A DNA stretch of 64,000 bases from Kaiparowitsia sp041742695 (GCA_041742695.1 JBGTOF010000332.1:1-64000), one strand, 5' to 3'. Shown: positions 26,522 through 35,960, numbered from the stretch's first letter. Made by a program: numbers and translations. Notes: generated by a model not told the origin, from the sequence alone.

Positions 26522-27342
26522 GGGGTTTCCTCCTTGAACGGTCTATGTTAGGTGAATGATGGGGCTGATTTGACAGCAATAATGGCCGTAGAACCAGTGC
26601 GGTAACGCCAGTGCTGTAGAACGAGAACGGTATATTAAAACCGCTGCAGAGTGCGGAATTTCTCTAAACTCAAGGCCGCACGTTAAGACTTGACGCGATA
26701 GCGGTAAGGTCGGTGGGGTATGGGTTGGCTAAGATAGAAACCCGTCGGATGTGAGTCACGCCCCGGCCTCACATCCCGTCCGCGTCAAGGGGTTTCTTCT
26801 AGCTTCCGCTTGTATGGCATGATGGCTGTCGATCTGCGACGTTCACCTCGTCTGTGCTGACAAGTGGCAGGCAGTCGTTCTACGAGCAGCACTTCAGACT
26901 TTAACCCGCTGACAGTCTATGGGGATGATCCTATGGTTGCACCCTGCCAATGGAATGAATGCAGGACTGTCGCTGCTGTCGCGCCTGATGGCGGTGAGAT
27001 GGATCGCAGGGAGATTGCTGTGGCACGATCAAGGGCGATCGCCCCCGTCGCTGATTTCTCCATAGATTAGCTAGACGGGTTGGCTAGCCAGATTGGCTAG
27101 ACGGCTTAAACGATAGGGTAGAGACACCCGAATCGGAGCCTCGCACACCACTTCAGCCCGTGTTCATTTTATAAGGGCGTGCGTTGCAGATTCTGTATCG
27201 TCCAGCGACTGGCCCCCGTGCTGAGAATTGAGAAATGGCGGAACCGCTTGAACGGCAAGGGTTTCACGATCTCCTTTTATTGTGTAGTTACGTGAGCGGT
27301 TATAAATCTTGATATCACCGCCATAGCGGATAGAGCAAACCA
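26522..27342. other. 820-base intergenic region between divergent ATPase and coaBC genes
   Basis: Divergent promoters for the ATPase and coaBC must lie here. It holds the nested hairpin at 26736-26797, HIP1 sites, and a small cluster of GGCTAG motifs at about 27,070-27,105 including the palindrome TGGCTAGCCA. No open frame shows a ribosome binding site or a recognisable product. The mirror copy is 59079-59899. Confidence 0.55.
26736..26797. repeat. nested hairpin element
   Basis: An outer 8-base stem (AGAAACCC at 26736 with GGGTTTCT at 26790) encloses a 9-base stem (GGATGTGAG with CTCACATCC). The 3' part, CGTCAAGGGGTTT (26783-26795), is also found at the exact centre of the giant palindrome (43216-43228), which suggests a small repeat family. 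The mirror is at 59624-59685. Confidence 0.5.
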
Positions 27343-28581
27343 ATGGGCAGCGACGTGGGTCATAGTCGAGTATTGATTGGGGTAGGGGGCGGCATTGCAG
27401 CCTATAAGGTGTGCGAGGTGGTGTCATCACTAGCAAAGGCGGGTGCAGAGGTTCGCGCCATTCTGACGGAAGGGGGGCAGCGGTTTGTCACACCGCTGAC
27501 GCTAGCGACCTTGTCGCGCCATGCGGCCTATACCGATGCAGACTTCTGGCAGGCCAGCCACGGGCGACCGCTGCACATTGAATTGGGGGAATGGGCTGAG
27601 GTATTGTTGATCGCGCCGCTAACGGCAAACACCCTGGCCAAGCTGGCGTATGGCCTAGCAGATAACTTGCTGACGAACACGGTGCTGGCGTCTACCTGCC
27701 CGCTGTTGCTGGCTCCGGCGATGAATACCGACATGTGGGAGCAGCCGACCGTGCAACGCAACTGGGCACAGCTCGAGGCGCAAGCGCGCATTCACACGGT
27801 GGGGCCAGGGGACGGGGTGCTGGCGTGCGATCGCACCGGAGCAGGGCGCATGGCAGAACCAACTGAGATCCTCAGCCATTTAGAATCGCTGCGCCATACC
27901 CACGGTCGCCGTGATCTAGTGGGGAAACACCTGCTGATTAGCGCAGGCGGCACTCGAGAATTTCTCGACCCGGTGCGGTTTATGGGCAATCCTTCGACGG
28001 GGAAAATGGGGGTGGCGCTGGCGCTGGCCGCCCAGCATCGAGGCGCCACCGTGACGCTGGTGCATGGGCCCATGGAGCCGTCGTTGCTGCGATCGCTCCA
28101 CGGGATTCAGGCGATCGCCACCCCCACCGCAGACACCATGCAGCAGCAGCTGCTTGCCCACTTGTCCCAAGCCGACTGGGTGGTGATGGCCGCTGCCGTG
28201 GCCGATGTCAAACCCGCCACCTGCCATCTCACCAAGCTGCCCAAGGCCGAGTTGCCCAGCCAGTTGCCGCTGGCCCCCGTGCCCGACATCGTGGCAGAAC
28301 TGGGGCGGCAGCGACAGCCCCAGCAGCGGCTAATCGGCTTTGCCGCCCAAACTGGAGATATCGTGCCGCCTGCCTTGGATAAGCTCAACCGCAAGGGACT
28401 GGATGCGATCGCCGCCAATCCCATCGATCAGCCGGCCAGCGGCTTTGGCACTGACACCAATCAGGCCATTTTGCTGGATCGCCAAGGCAGACGCCGAGAG
28501 GTGTCGCCCGGCAGCAAGCTGTCTATGGCCCATCAGCTGTATGATTTTGTGCGTGAGATAGAAGACCCCATTCAGACCTAA
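27343..28581 (+). CDS. coaBC: CoaBC: phosphopantothenoylcysteine decarboxylase / phosphopantothenate-cysteine ligase
   Basis: This 412-residue bifunctional enzyme catalyses two successive steps of coenzyme A synthesis. The CoaC flavoprotein domain (about residues 9-185) shows the GGGIAAYK start, an active-site histidine in PLHIELGEWAE, the PLTANTLAKLAYGLADNL segment, the PAMN motif and a catalytic-cysteine flap in GVLACDRTGAGRM. The CoaB ligase domain (about 190-405) shows ISAGGTREFLDPVRFMGN and the Lys-bearing AAAVADVKPA. It starts with ATG at 27343; the next gene, a histidine kinase, follows after 79 bases. An identical copy lies at 57840-59078. Confidence 0.93.
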   Translation: MGSDVGHSRVLIGVGGGIAAYKVCEVVSSLAKAGAEVRAILTEGGQRFVTPLTLATLSRHAAYTDADFWQASHGRPLHIELGEWAEVLLIAPLTANTLAKLAYGLADNLLTNTVLASTCPLLLAPAMNTDMWEQPTVQRNWAQLEAQARIHTVGPGDGVLACDRTGAGRMAEPTEILSHLESLRHTHGRRDLVGKHLLISAGGTREFLDPVRFMGNPSTGKMGVALALAAQHRGATVTLVHGPMEPSLLRSLHGIQAIATPTADTMQQQLLAHLSQADWVVMAAAVADVKPATCHLTKLPKAELPSQLPLAPVPDIVAELGRQRQPQQRLIGFAAQTGDIVPPALDKLNRKGLDAIAANPIDQPASGFGTDTNQAILLDRQGRRREVSPGSKLSMAHQLYDFVREIEDPIQT

Positions 28582-28660
28582 TTTTTCTTCACGAGGGTGG
28601 GCATGCTAAGGACGAATCGTGCAAGATTCCTCTACCTTTCCCCCAGGGCTGTGAACGGCT

Positions 28661-31600
28661 GTGACTTTCCCTGACGATGACGCGGTGCGGTTTAATGTGC
28701 TTCGGCAGTATCAAATTTTGGATACGGAGCCGGAGGAAGCGTTTGATGATGTAACCGGAATGGCGGCGCAGATTTGCCAAGTCCCGGTAGCGTTGCTGGG
28801 CATCTGCCGGGGCGAGGCGCAGCCGCCTGCCACCCATCCCCACCGCTTTTGGATCAAGTCGGTGCAGGGCTGGGCGGGCGATCGCACACCGCTCGAAGAC
28901 TTGGCGCTGTTGGACTATACCCTGGGACAAACCGACGGCTTGGTGGTGCCCGATACCCGCGCAGACGTGCGCTTTGCGGATGATTCTGTGGTTGCCGCAG
29001 AGCACCGCATTCGGTTCTATAGCGGGGTGCGCATTGTCAGTCCCGGGGGGGTGCCGTTGGGGGTGCTTGCGGTGATGGACTGGATGCCGCGACTGCTCAC
29101 CCCCAAGCAATTGGCCGGACTACACGCCTTAGCCCGCCAAGTGGTGGCACAGTTAGAGTTGCAGCGCCGCACCCGCGCCCTGACCGAGGCGATCGCCAAA
29201 CACCATCATCTCGAAGCCGACAAAAAGCTATTTTTTAACCTGTCGTCAGAGCTCCGCTGCATCCTCGGCTACGACGGTTACTTCAAGCGGCTTAATCCTG
29301 GCTGGCGCAAGATTCTGGGCTATTCTGCCGCTGAGCTGATGGCCAAGCCCTTTATTGAATTCGTGCATCCCGACGACCGCGCTACCACGCTGGGCAAAAT
29401 TCAGCGGGCCATTGCCGGGAGCGATCGCATCACCGTAGAGAACCGCTATCGCAGCCAATCGGGCGGCTATCACCAAATGGCCTGGCAGATTTGGCAAATG
29501 CCGGGACGGCAGTCGATCTATGCAGTAGGCACCCATCACGGCAGGCTGCCCCTCGACCTTCCAGCAGAGCCCCCCGCAGCCACACCGGCACAAACCGAAG
29601 AAGCGGCGATCGCCCAGGCGCTCGTGACCGCCCTCAATCAGCACTCCATCGTGGCCATGACCGATCGCAACGGCGTCATCACCTACGCCAACGACAAGTT
29701 TTGCGAAATCTCTTGGTATTCCTGCGAAGAACTCATCGGTCAAGACCACCGCATTATCAACTCCGGCCGCCACGACAAAGAATTCTTTCGAGATCTCTGG
29801 CAGACCATTTCCTCGGGTCATGTGTGGCATGGCGAGCTGTGCAACCGCGCTAAAAACGACATTCTCTATTGGGTTGACACCACCATCGTGCCCGTCATCA
29901 ACCAATACGGCTCGCCTGAGCACTATGTCGCAATTCGCACCGACATCACCGAGCGCAAACTCGCCGAAGATGAGCTGAAGACGCGATCGCACCTGGCAGA
30001 GCTAGGGGCAGAAATTGGCGCGATCCTCGCTGCCGGGGGCACCGTCACCGATATCCCCAGCCAGTGCGTCACCCAGTTGGTCGATTATTTAGAGGTGCCC
30101 TTTGTTCGAATTTGGACCCTCAATTCGGATAGCCGACTGCTGGAACTTAAGGCCACCGCGGGCAACCACAGCGCACCAAAAGAATTTCACAATCTGATTT
30201 CGTTAGGAATTTCCATCATTGGCTTCATTGCCCAAACGCGCAAACCCTATCACACCGACAATGTACCGGGCGACGTCTGCATTGGCGCTAAAGACTGGGT
30301 GGACTATGAGCGGATGCAGACGTTTGCAGGCTATCCCCTGATTGTGGAAGATCGACTGATTGGGGTGCTGGGTATCTTTGGGCGATCGCCCCTTTCCCAT
30401 GCCACCCGCCGCACCATCGGCTGGATCGCCAACAGCATCGCTGTCGCCATTGACCGCACCTGGGCGCGAGAAGAACTTCTGAGCCGCCGCGAGGCGCTGC
30501 TGTTTCGCCTCGCCAGCCAAATCCGGGATTCTCTGAACCTAGATGCCATCCTCGAAACAACCGTCACCGAGATTCGCACGCTGCTGCAAATTGACCGCTG
30601 CCATTTCCTTTGGTGTTGGACGAACGATGATCACAGCACCCTCGTGATTACCCACGAAGCCTATGGGCAAAAGCTGGACAGCCTGCACGGAGACTACCCC
30701 GCCGACATTGCCGCTGTGCTGTCTCGCTATATTTTGGATTTGCGAATGCTGCGGGTAGAAGATATCCACGATGTCACGACGACCGACACCGACCTATGCG
30801 CGGCTCTGGCTCAACGGGGGGCGATCGCCCAACTGATGATGCCGCTCGAAACCCGCACCGGGCGCATTGGGGCCATCGTCTGCAGCCACCAAGAGCCGCG
30901 CCCTTGGAGCGAGAGTGAAGTCGATCTACTGCGCGCGGTGGTTGATCAGGTGGCGATCGCCATCGACCAGGCCGAACTCTATGCCAAAACCCGTGCCGCC
31001 GCCGCCGCCGCCGAAGCCCAGGCCAAGCAGCTGAGTGAAGCGCTGCACCACCTGCAAAAGACCCAAACCCAACTCATTCAAACCGAAAAAATGTCGAGCT
31101 TGGGGCAGATGGTGGCGGGCATCGCCCACGAAATTAACAACCCCGTTAACTTTATCAACGGCAACTTGGTGCACGCCAACAATTACACCAAAGAGTTATT
31201 AGAACTGCTGCATCTCTATCAGCACCACCATCCCGAACCGGCTGAGCCCATTCGAGCGATTCTGCAGAGCATCGACCTAGACTTTATTGGCGACGACCTG
31301 CCCAAGCTGATGGCGTCCATGAAAATTGGGGCCGATCGCATCCGCCAAATTGTCCTCTCCCTCCGCAACTTCTCTCGTTTAGACGAAGCCGAGAAAAAGC
31401 CGGTAGATATCCACGACGGCATTGACAGCACGCTGCTGATTTTGCAAAATCGTCTGCGAAACTGCCCCGACAGCGGCACCATCGAGATCGTGAAACACTA
31501 CGGCGATTTGCCCCCGGTGGAATGCTACCCCGGCCCGATCAACCAAGTGTTTATGAACATCCTCTCTAACGCGATCGATGCTCTAGAAGATCATCCCGCG

Positions 31601-31957
31601 CCCCGCCAGATCACCGTGGAAACTGCCTTTATTCCACAGGCTGATGCGATCGCGCCGCAGGCCGATGAAATGGAGAGTCCTGTGAACCGTGACAATGCCA
31701 GCACAAGTGACGACGAACGGGCAGGCACCGCGCGGATTATCATTCGCGACAATGGGGCAGGCATGTCGGACACAACGCGCGATCGCCTCTTTGATCCCTT
31801 CTTCACAACCAAACCAGTGGGCAAAGGCACCGGGCTGGGCATGTCCATTAGCTACCAGATTGTGGTGCAAAAGCACAGCGGCACGTTGGAATGTCGGTCA
31901 GAACCAGGTAACGGCACTGAGTTTGTGGTGCAGATTCCCACTCACATGGGGCTGTAG
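28661..31957 (+). CDS. multi-domain sensor histidine kinase (GAF-PAS-PAS-GAF-GAF-HisKA-HATPase)
   Basis: A 1,098-residue soluble sensor kinase with no membrane segment. The order of domains is: GAF (about residues 10-165), PAS with FVHPDD (about 190-290), PAS with a PAC end DITERK (about 325-435), GAF (about 445-605), GAF (about 625-785), an Ala/Glu-rich coiled coil, HisKA with the phospho-acceptor His823 in GIAHEINNP, and HATPase with NILSNAID, DNGAGM and GKGTGLGM. The signal is unknown, and no bilin-binding cysteine can be assigned with confidence. It starts with GTG and has no response regulator beside it, so it is an orphan. An identical copy lies at 54464-57760. Confidence 0.9.
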   Translation: MTFPDDDAVRFNVLRQYQILDTEPEEAFDDVTGMAAQICQVPVALLGICRGEAQPPATHPHRFWIKSVQGWAGDRTPLEDLALLDYTLGQTDGLVVPDTRADVRFADDSVVAAEHRIRFYSGVRIVSPGGVPLGVLAVMDWMPRLLTPKQLAGLHALARQVVAQLELQRRTRALTEAIAKHHHLEADKKLFFNLSSELRCILGYDGYFKRLNPGWRKILGYSAAELMAKPFIEFVHPDDRATTLGKIQRAIAGSDRITVENRYRSQSGGYHQMAWQIWQMPGRQSIYAVGTHHGRLPLDLPAEPPAATPAQTEEAAIAQALVTALNQHSIVAMTDRNGVITYANDKFCEISWYSCEELIGQDHRIINSGRHDKEFFRDLWQTISSGHVWHGELCNRAKNDILYWVDTTIVPVINQYGSPEHYVAIRTDITERKLAEDELKTRSHLAELGAEIGAILAAGGTVTDIPSQCVTQLVDYLEVPFVRIWTLNSDSRLLELKATAGNHSAPKEFHNLISLGISIIGFIAQTRKPYHTDNVPGDVCIGAKDWVDYERMQTFAGYPLIVEDRLIGVLGIFGRSPLSHATRRTIGWIANSIAVAIDRTWAREELLSRREALLFRLASQIRDSLNLDAILETTVTEIRTLLQIDRCHFLWCWTNDDHSTLVITHEAYGQKLDSLHGDYPADIAAVLSRYILDLRMLRVEDIHDVTTTDTDLCAALAQRGAIAQLMMPLETRTGRIGAIVCSHQEPRPWSESEVDLLRAVVDQVAIAIDQAELYAKTRAAAAAAEAQAKQLSEALHHLQKTQTQLIQTEKMSSLGQMVAGIAHEINNPVNFINGNLVHANNYTKELLELLHLYQHHHPEPAEPIRAILQSIDLDFIGDDLPKLMASMKIGADRIRQIVLSLRNFSRLDEAEKKPVDIHDGIDSTLLILQNRLRNCPDSGTIEIVKHYGDLPPVECYPGPINQVFMNILSNAIDALEDHPAPRQITVETAFIPQADAIAPQADEMESPVNRDNASTSDDERAGTARIIIRDNGAGMSDTTRDRLFDPFFTTKPVGKGTGLGMSISYQIVVQKHSGTLECRSEPGNGTEFVVQIPTHMGL

Positions 31958-31979
31958 GCACTGTAAGCACTGTAGGCAC
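31953..31979 (+). repeat. three 9-base tandem units at the kinase stop
   Basis: TGTAGGCAC, TGTAAGCAC and TGTAGGCAC follow one another, with the kinase stop codon TAG inside the first unit. They are too few for a functional array. The mirror is at 54442-54468. Confidence 0.7.
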
Positions 31980-31991
31980 GTGCCCTATACT

Positions 31992-32627
31992 CTACTCGCC
32001 CACGGGATGAAGCTCGCGCCAGCGCTGCTGCACATCTGAAATCGAAAACACGGGATGAAACTGCAGGCCCTGTTTGGCGTAAAGCTCACCACCCCCCTGC
32101 AGCCGATCGACCAAGGCAATGATGTGGTTAACCTGATACCCCGCCGCAATAAGGCGCTCTACGGCCCTGAGGGCAGATTGTCCCGTGGTCACCACGTCTT
32201 CTAGCACAACCACCTCGCTGCCAGGCGGCAGGGTGGGGCCTTCGATATAGGCCTGAGTGCCGTGGCCTTTGGCTTCCTTTCGCACAATCAGAGCGGTGAG
32301 CGATCGCCCCTCATAGGCCGCCACCACACTGGTTGCGGTAATCAGCGGGTCAGCCCCCAACGTGAGACCCGACACGGCGATCGCCCCCGGCGGCATCATG
32401 GCTAGGAGCACCCGCCCCACCGCCAGCCCACCCCACGCATGGAGCGCCACCTGCTTGCCGTTGATGTAGTAAGACGTGGTTTGCCCGGAGGTGAGCAAAA
32501 ACTCGCCCTCGCGATAGGCCACGGCGCACACCAAGTCCAACAAGTAGCCTCGCAGCAGGGGCAACTCTGCCGTTGCTACTTCGTGAGGCGTTAGGGATAG
32601 CACGGGGCTCGTCATGGGGCTATTCAT
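31992..32627 (-). CDS. pyrE: orotate phosphoribosyltransferase
   Basis: This 211-residue enzyme of pyrimidine synthesis joins orotate and PRPP to make OMP. The PRPP-binding motif VVVLEDVVTTGQSA lies at about residues 139-152, the orotate-side motif TSGQTTSYYINGK near 46-58, and the flexible catalytic loop RKEAKGHG near 116-123. I chose the ATG at 32627; a GTG two codons upstream (32633) is equally in frame and neither has a clear ribosome binding site. The stop converges with the kinase gene 34 bases away. An identical copy lies at 53794-54429. Confidence 0.92.
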   Translation of the reverse strand: MNSPMTSPVLSLTPHEVATAELPLLRGYLLDLVCAVAYREGEFLLTSGQTTSYYINGKQVALHAWGGLAVGRVLLAMMPPGAIAVSGLTLGADPLITATSVVAAYEGRSLTALIVRKEAKGHGTQAYIEGPTLPPGSEVVVLEDVVTTGQSALRAVERLIAAGYQVNHIIALVDRLQGGGELYAKQGLQFHPVFSISDVQQRWRELHPVGE

Positions 32628-32648
32628 AGACACAATAATTTGTTCACA

Positions 32649-32683
32649 ATTTTGGAGCGCGGCAGTTGGCTGCGCTCCAAAAT
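32649..32683 (-). terminator. strong hairpin between the tRNA and pyrE
   Basis: A 12-bp perfect inverted repeat (ATTTTGGAGCGC at 32649-32660 and its complement at 32672-32683) with an 11-base loop. It ends 22 bases before the pyrE ATG and follows the tRNA gene on the same strand. It is either the tRNA terminator or a leader hairpin controlling pyrE. The run of U after it is weak. The mirror is at 53738-53772. Confidence 0.6.
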
Positions 32684-32743
32684 CATGCCATAGCTCGGGC
32701 TCAGATCATGGCCCAAACCCAGCATTGCTCTTGTATGGAAAAG

Positions 32744-32816
32744 TCCAGGGTGCAGGAGTTGAACCTGCCTAAGGCGAATTATGAGTTCGCTGCCTCATCC
32801 GCTCGGCCAACCCTGG
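32744..32816 (-). tRNA. tRNA with anticodon CAU, probably tRNA-Ile2
   Basis: A 73-nucleotide cloverleaf folds fully. The acceptor stem is CCAGGGT/ACCCTGG (7 bp), with a D arm GCC/GGC. The anticodon stem is GCGAA/TTCGC with loop CTCATAA (anticodon CAT), the variable loop is CTTAG, the T stem is GCAGG/CCTGC with loop TTCAACT, and the discriminator is A; CCA is not encoded. It is not initiator tRNA, because the first pair is a normal C-G. The loop CTCATAA is like plastid tRNA-Ile(CAU), whose C34 is modified to lysidine, so Ile2 is favoured over elongator Met. An identical copy lies at 53605-53677. Confidence 0.9.
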
Positions 32817-33013
32817 TAGGAATGCACCACCGCCACGCTGCTCGTCACGGCTGTTGTGAGCAACTCTGGCAGAAACGCACCGACCTGCCAGAGATTAGAT
32901 AGTATTGAATACTATCAGTAGATAGCTCTGACAGAAAGGTTACGCTCTAGCCAACTATTGTATCTTGTTGCTGCCAACCCCACCGGTGGGGAGCAGTTGG
33001 AGACTCATTTGAC

Positions 33014-33265
33014 ATGAAATTTAACTCAACCGTTGCGCTAACGTTGGTATTGCTGTCGCTCATGGTAGGGGCCGGGGTAGTGAGCGCAGCCTGGGGCTAT
33101 GCGCTAGGGCGCGAGGCTTTGAAGGGGGTGACGCAACCCGATGTCCGCCCTACGGTGCTGAGTGAGGGAGAGTCTCAGGCGCGCACCGATGACGTGCTCA
33201 TCATTCCTGAAGAGAAGATTTTGGAAGACGTGAAGGCTAGAGTCAACACCCCAGCGCAGAACTAA
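33014..33265 (+). CDS. small secreted or membrane-anchored hypothetical protein
   Basis: An 83-residue protein with a basic start and a hydrophobic segment (about residues 8-28) followed by AAWGYALGREALKGV and a charged C-terminal half rich in Asp and Glu. It looks like a single-pass membrane protein or a lumen/periplasm protein with an uncleaved anchor. I do not recognise a family. GGAG lies about 13 bases upstream of the ATG. It stands alone on the plus strand. An identical copy lies at 53156-53407. Confidence 0.7.
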   Translation: MKFNSTVALTLVLLSLMVGAGVVSAAWGYALGREALKGVTQPDVRPTVLSEGESQARTDDVLIIPEEKILEDVKARVNTPAQN

Positions 33266-33735
33266 GGGTCGCCCTGTGGCCTGAGGTGCAGATCTGGCAC
33301 CCGTTTAGTGCAGTGTTGCAGAAGTGGGTAGAGTCGCCTGCATGCTAAAAACAGCAGGTTCTGCTGTGACAGGTGGCAATACCCGGTTGGGCGATCGCTC
33401 CCCCCAACGCCGCCCTAAAATTTCATCAGGACAGCAGACAGCTAGGCTAGCTGGGTGCTAAGTTCAGAGGAGTAAATTCGATTTTGACTGGGCTACGCTT
33501 TCTGACCCACGCTGCCCATGTATTTTTGGCAGGGTCGGGGCAGCAGATGCATCTTGTCTGAAATAGGTTATCTAGTGGCGTATAGGGCGGATATGTTGTA
33601 CCCGCTATCGAAACGTTTCTAGAACGCCGCATGGCATCTGTCTCTCTCTATTTCAAGTTTTTTTAGTTTGTGCGATCGCGCCCCCATGATTTCCCAGCGC
33701 GGGCGTATCGGCCCTGTTCCCCTTAGCATCCGCGG
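33266..33735. other. 470-base intergenic region
   Basis: It holds a short stem ACAGCAG/CTGCTGT (33351-33367) that is followed by TTTTT on the minus strand, so it could end a minus-strand transcript for which I see no gene. A T-rich stretch near 33,658 lies upstream of the CNNM gene. Nothing else is supported. The mirror is 52686-53155. Confidence 0.45.
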
Positions 33736-35292
33736 ATGATTCCCCTGGCTCAACTTCAACCTCTGGCAAATGGTCTTTACCTAAGCAGTTCAGACATTGC
33801 CCTGCGTCTGTTATCGGTGCTGCTGCTGATTACTATCAACGCATTTTTTGTGGCAGCCGAGTTTTCTATCGTCTCGGTACGGCAGTCGCGGATTAACCAA
33901 CTGGCCTCAGGGGGGGATGTGCAAGCCCGCACTGTGCAAGATTTGCAGCGCAGCATCGAGCGGCTGCTGTCTACAGCGCAGTTGGGCATTACCCTGTCAA
34001 GCTTGGCCCTCGGGTGGATTGGGGAGCACACCATGGCGGTGCTGCTGCAGTATTGGCTGCAATTTTTGCCGATCCCTGTCGCTACGCTCAATGTGTTGAC
34101 CCATTCTGTAGCGGTGCCGGTTGCCTTTTTCCTAATTGCTTATCTGCAGATTGTGCTGGGAGAACTGTGCCCTAAGTCGGTGGCGATGATTTATCCCGAA
34201 CAGTTGGCGCGGTTTTTAGGGCCACCGAGTCTGGCGATCGCCCGCGTGTTTAACCCGTTCATCTGGGTACTCAACCAGTCCACCCGCATGCTGTTGCGGA
34301 TGGTGGGCATTCGCACTGGTGGGCATGGCTGGTATAGCCGCATCACCCCCGAAGAGTTGCAGCTGATTATTCAAACCTCTAGCACGTCGCCCGACTTAGA
34401 AGAAGAAGAGCGTGAACTGCTGAACAATGTGCTGGAATTTGCCGATGTCACCGTGCGCGAGGTGATGGTACCCCGCATTAGTATTGTGGCGATCCAACGG
34501 AATGCCACTTTCAAGGATGTGCTGCATGAGGTGGCAGAGTCTGGGCACTCACGCTATCCCATCATCGCCGAATCGTTGGATCAGATAGACGGCGTGATTT
34601 CTTTTAAAGATCTAGCAGAACCTTGGGTGCAGGGGCAGGTCAATGACGATAGCCCGCTCACGCTGTGGATTCGCCCCGTTCAGTTTGTCCCCGAGCATCT
34701 GCCCCTGAATGAGCTACTGCATCTAATGCAGCAAAGTGGGCAATCGCTGGTGATGGTTGCCGATGAATATGGCGGTACGGCGGGTCTGGTGACGCTGAAG
34801 GATCTGGCGTCGGAGATCATTGGTGAATCGAAGGAACCCGAGGGCGAAGAAGAAGAGCCCATGATTCAATATATAGACGAGCGGACTGTGCTGGTGCAGG
34901 CGCAGATGAATCTAGAAGAGGTCAACGAGATGCTGTCGCTGGCGTTTCCCTTGGCCGATGATTACCAGACCCTAGGCGGGTTCTTGATTCATCAGCTTCA
35001 AAAAATTCCAGCAGAGGGAGAGCTTCTGAGGTACGAGAACCTAGAACTGCAGGTCACGTCGGCGGCAGGGCCACGGCTGCAACAGATTCAAATCGAACGA
35101 CTGGCGGCTTCTGAAGCAGATGCGGAGGCCAGTGAGCATAGGCTGGAAGATGACACTCAACCGGATGCTGATGCGGCGATCGCCCACCCCGACTCGCAGA
35201 TTCTAGACTCGCAGATCTCGAACCTACACTCCCCAAGCTCACAAGCCTCAGTGCATCCCCTCCCTGACGAGCCGTCTCACGAACACTATTAG
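33736..35292 (+). CDS. CNNM/CorC (HlyC) family membrane protein
   Basis: A 518-residue protein. The N-terminal DUF21/CNNM domain (about residues 15-200) has three to four hydrophobic helices and the motif NAFFVAAEFSIVSVR. A CBS-domain pair follows (about 220-345; VREVMVPRISIVAI starts it), then a CorC_HlyC domain (about 360-440), then an acidic tail rich in Asp, Glu and Ser. Relatives mediate Mg2+ (or Co2+) efflux and are regulated by nucleotide binding to the CBS pair; earlier annotation as hemolysin is misleading. It starts with ATG at 33736. An identical copy lies at 51129-52685. Confidence 0.9.
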   Translation: MIPLAQLQPLANGLYLSSSDIALRLLSVLLLITINAFFVAAEFSIVSVRQSRINQLASGGDVQARTVQDLQRSIERLLSTAQLGITLSSLALGWIGEHTMAVLLQYWLQFLPIPVATLNVLTHSVAVPVAFFLIAYLQIVLGELCPKSVAMIYPEQLARFLGPPSLAIARVFNPFIWVLNQSTRMLLRMVGIRTGGHGWYSRITPEELQLIIQTSSTSPDLEEEERELLNNVLEFADVTVREVMVPRISIVAIQRNATFKDVLHEVAESGHSRYPIIAESLDQIDGVISFKDLAEPWVQGQVNDDSPLTLWIRPVQFVPEHLPLNELLHLMQQSGQSLVMVADEYGGTAGLVTLKDLASEIIGESKEPEGEEEEPMIQYIDERTVLVQAQMNLEEVNEMLSLAFPLADDYQTLGGFLIHQLQKIPAEGELLRYENLELQVTSAAGPRLQQIQIERLAASEADAEASEHRLEDDTQPDADAAIAHPDSQILDSQISNLHSPSSQASVHPLPDEPSHEHY

Positions 35293-35398
35293 GGTGATGG
35301 CCCTCGTGCGAGCACCCTCTGTAACCAGATAAGCGGTTCAGATGGGCGGTATTTAAAACCAGGTCGGAGGTATTTGAATTCGATAGAAGGATGAGTCG

Positions 35399-35860
35399 AT
35401 GACCTATTGGTTGATGAAATCAGAACCAGGTGTATACGGCATTAAAGACCTAGAGCGAGACGGCACCACGCTATGGGATGGCGTCCGCAATTATCAGGCG
35501 CGAAACTTTTTGAAGGAGATGAAACCGGGCGATCGCATCTTCTTCTACCACTCCAATACATCCCCTCCTGGCATTGTAGGGATAATGGAGGTGGCTGAAG
35601 CACAGGTGATCGATCCGACGCAATTTGACCAAGACAGCAAATACTATGATCCCAAATCCAGCCTGGAAGATCCTCGCTGGCATACTGTGGCAGTGGCGTT
35701 TGTAGAGCAGTGGTCCACAACAGTGACGTTGGATCAGCTGCGAGACGCGTTTAGCCCTAAGGAGCTGTTGCTAGTGCGGCCGGGGAATCGGCTCTCGGTG
35801 ATGCCGATCGAGGGGGCGATCGCCCAAGCCATTCTCAAACTTGCGAAGCCTCCCGATTAA
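35399..35860 (+). CDS. EVE domain-containing protein
   Basis: A 153-residue protein consisting of a single EVE domain, related to human THYN1 and to the PUA/YTH fold that binds modified bases in nucleic acids. It starts MTYWLMKSEPGVYGIKDL, the family signature, and has WDGVRNYQARNFLKEMKPGD and FYHSN in the usual places. The role in bacteria is uncertain, possibly in RNA or DNA modification recognition. AGAAGGATG precedes the start. An identical copy lies at 50561-51022. Confidence 0.9.
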   Translation: MTYWLMKSEPGVYGIKDLERDGTTLWDGVRNYQARNFLKEMKPGDRIFFYHSNTSPPGIVGIMEVAEAQVIDPTQFDQDSKYYDPKSSLEDPRWHTVAVAFVEQWSTTVTLDQLRDAFSPKELLLVRPGNRLSVMPIEGAIAQAILKLAKPPD

Positions 35861-35960
35861 GGACCAGCTAGCGAATGGCTTAGCCTATATTCGCCAGACT
35901 ACTCCTGGTGGGGACTATAGAAACGACATCCAAACATTATCCAAATATCGCGGGTCGAAG

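Noticed and set aside
26864..27070. Open frame of 68 codons between the ATPase and coaBC
   Set aside because: No start signal, composition unlike protein, and its end lies in a HIP1-rich stretch.
29246..29992. 248-codon minus-strand frame inside the histidine kinase gene
   Set aside because: It is antisense to well-conserved GAF and PAS coding sequence, has no recognisable domain, and is explained by codon bias.
31953..31979. CRISPR-like repeat
   Set aside because: Three contiguous 9-base units without spacers are a simple tandem repeat.
32744..32816. Initiator tRNA-fMet
   Set aside because: The first acceptor pair is a normal C-G pair rather than the unpaired C-A of bacterial initiator tRNA, and the anticodon loop fits Ile2 better.
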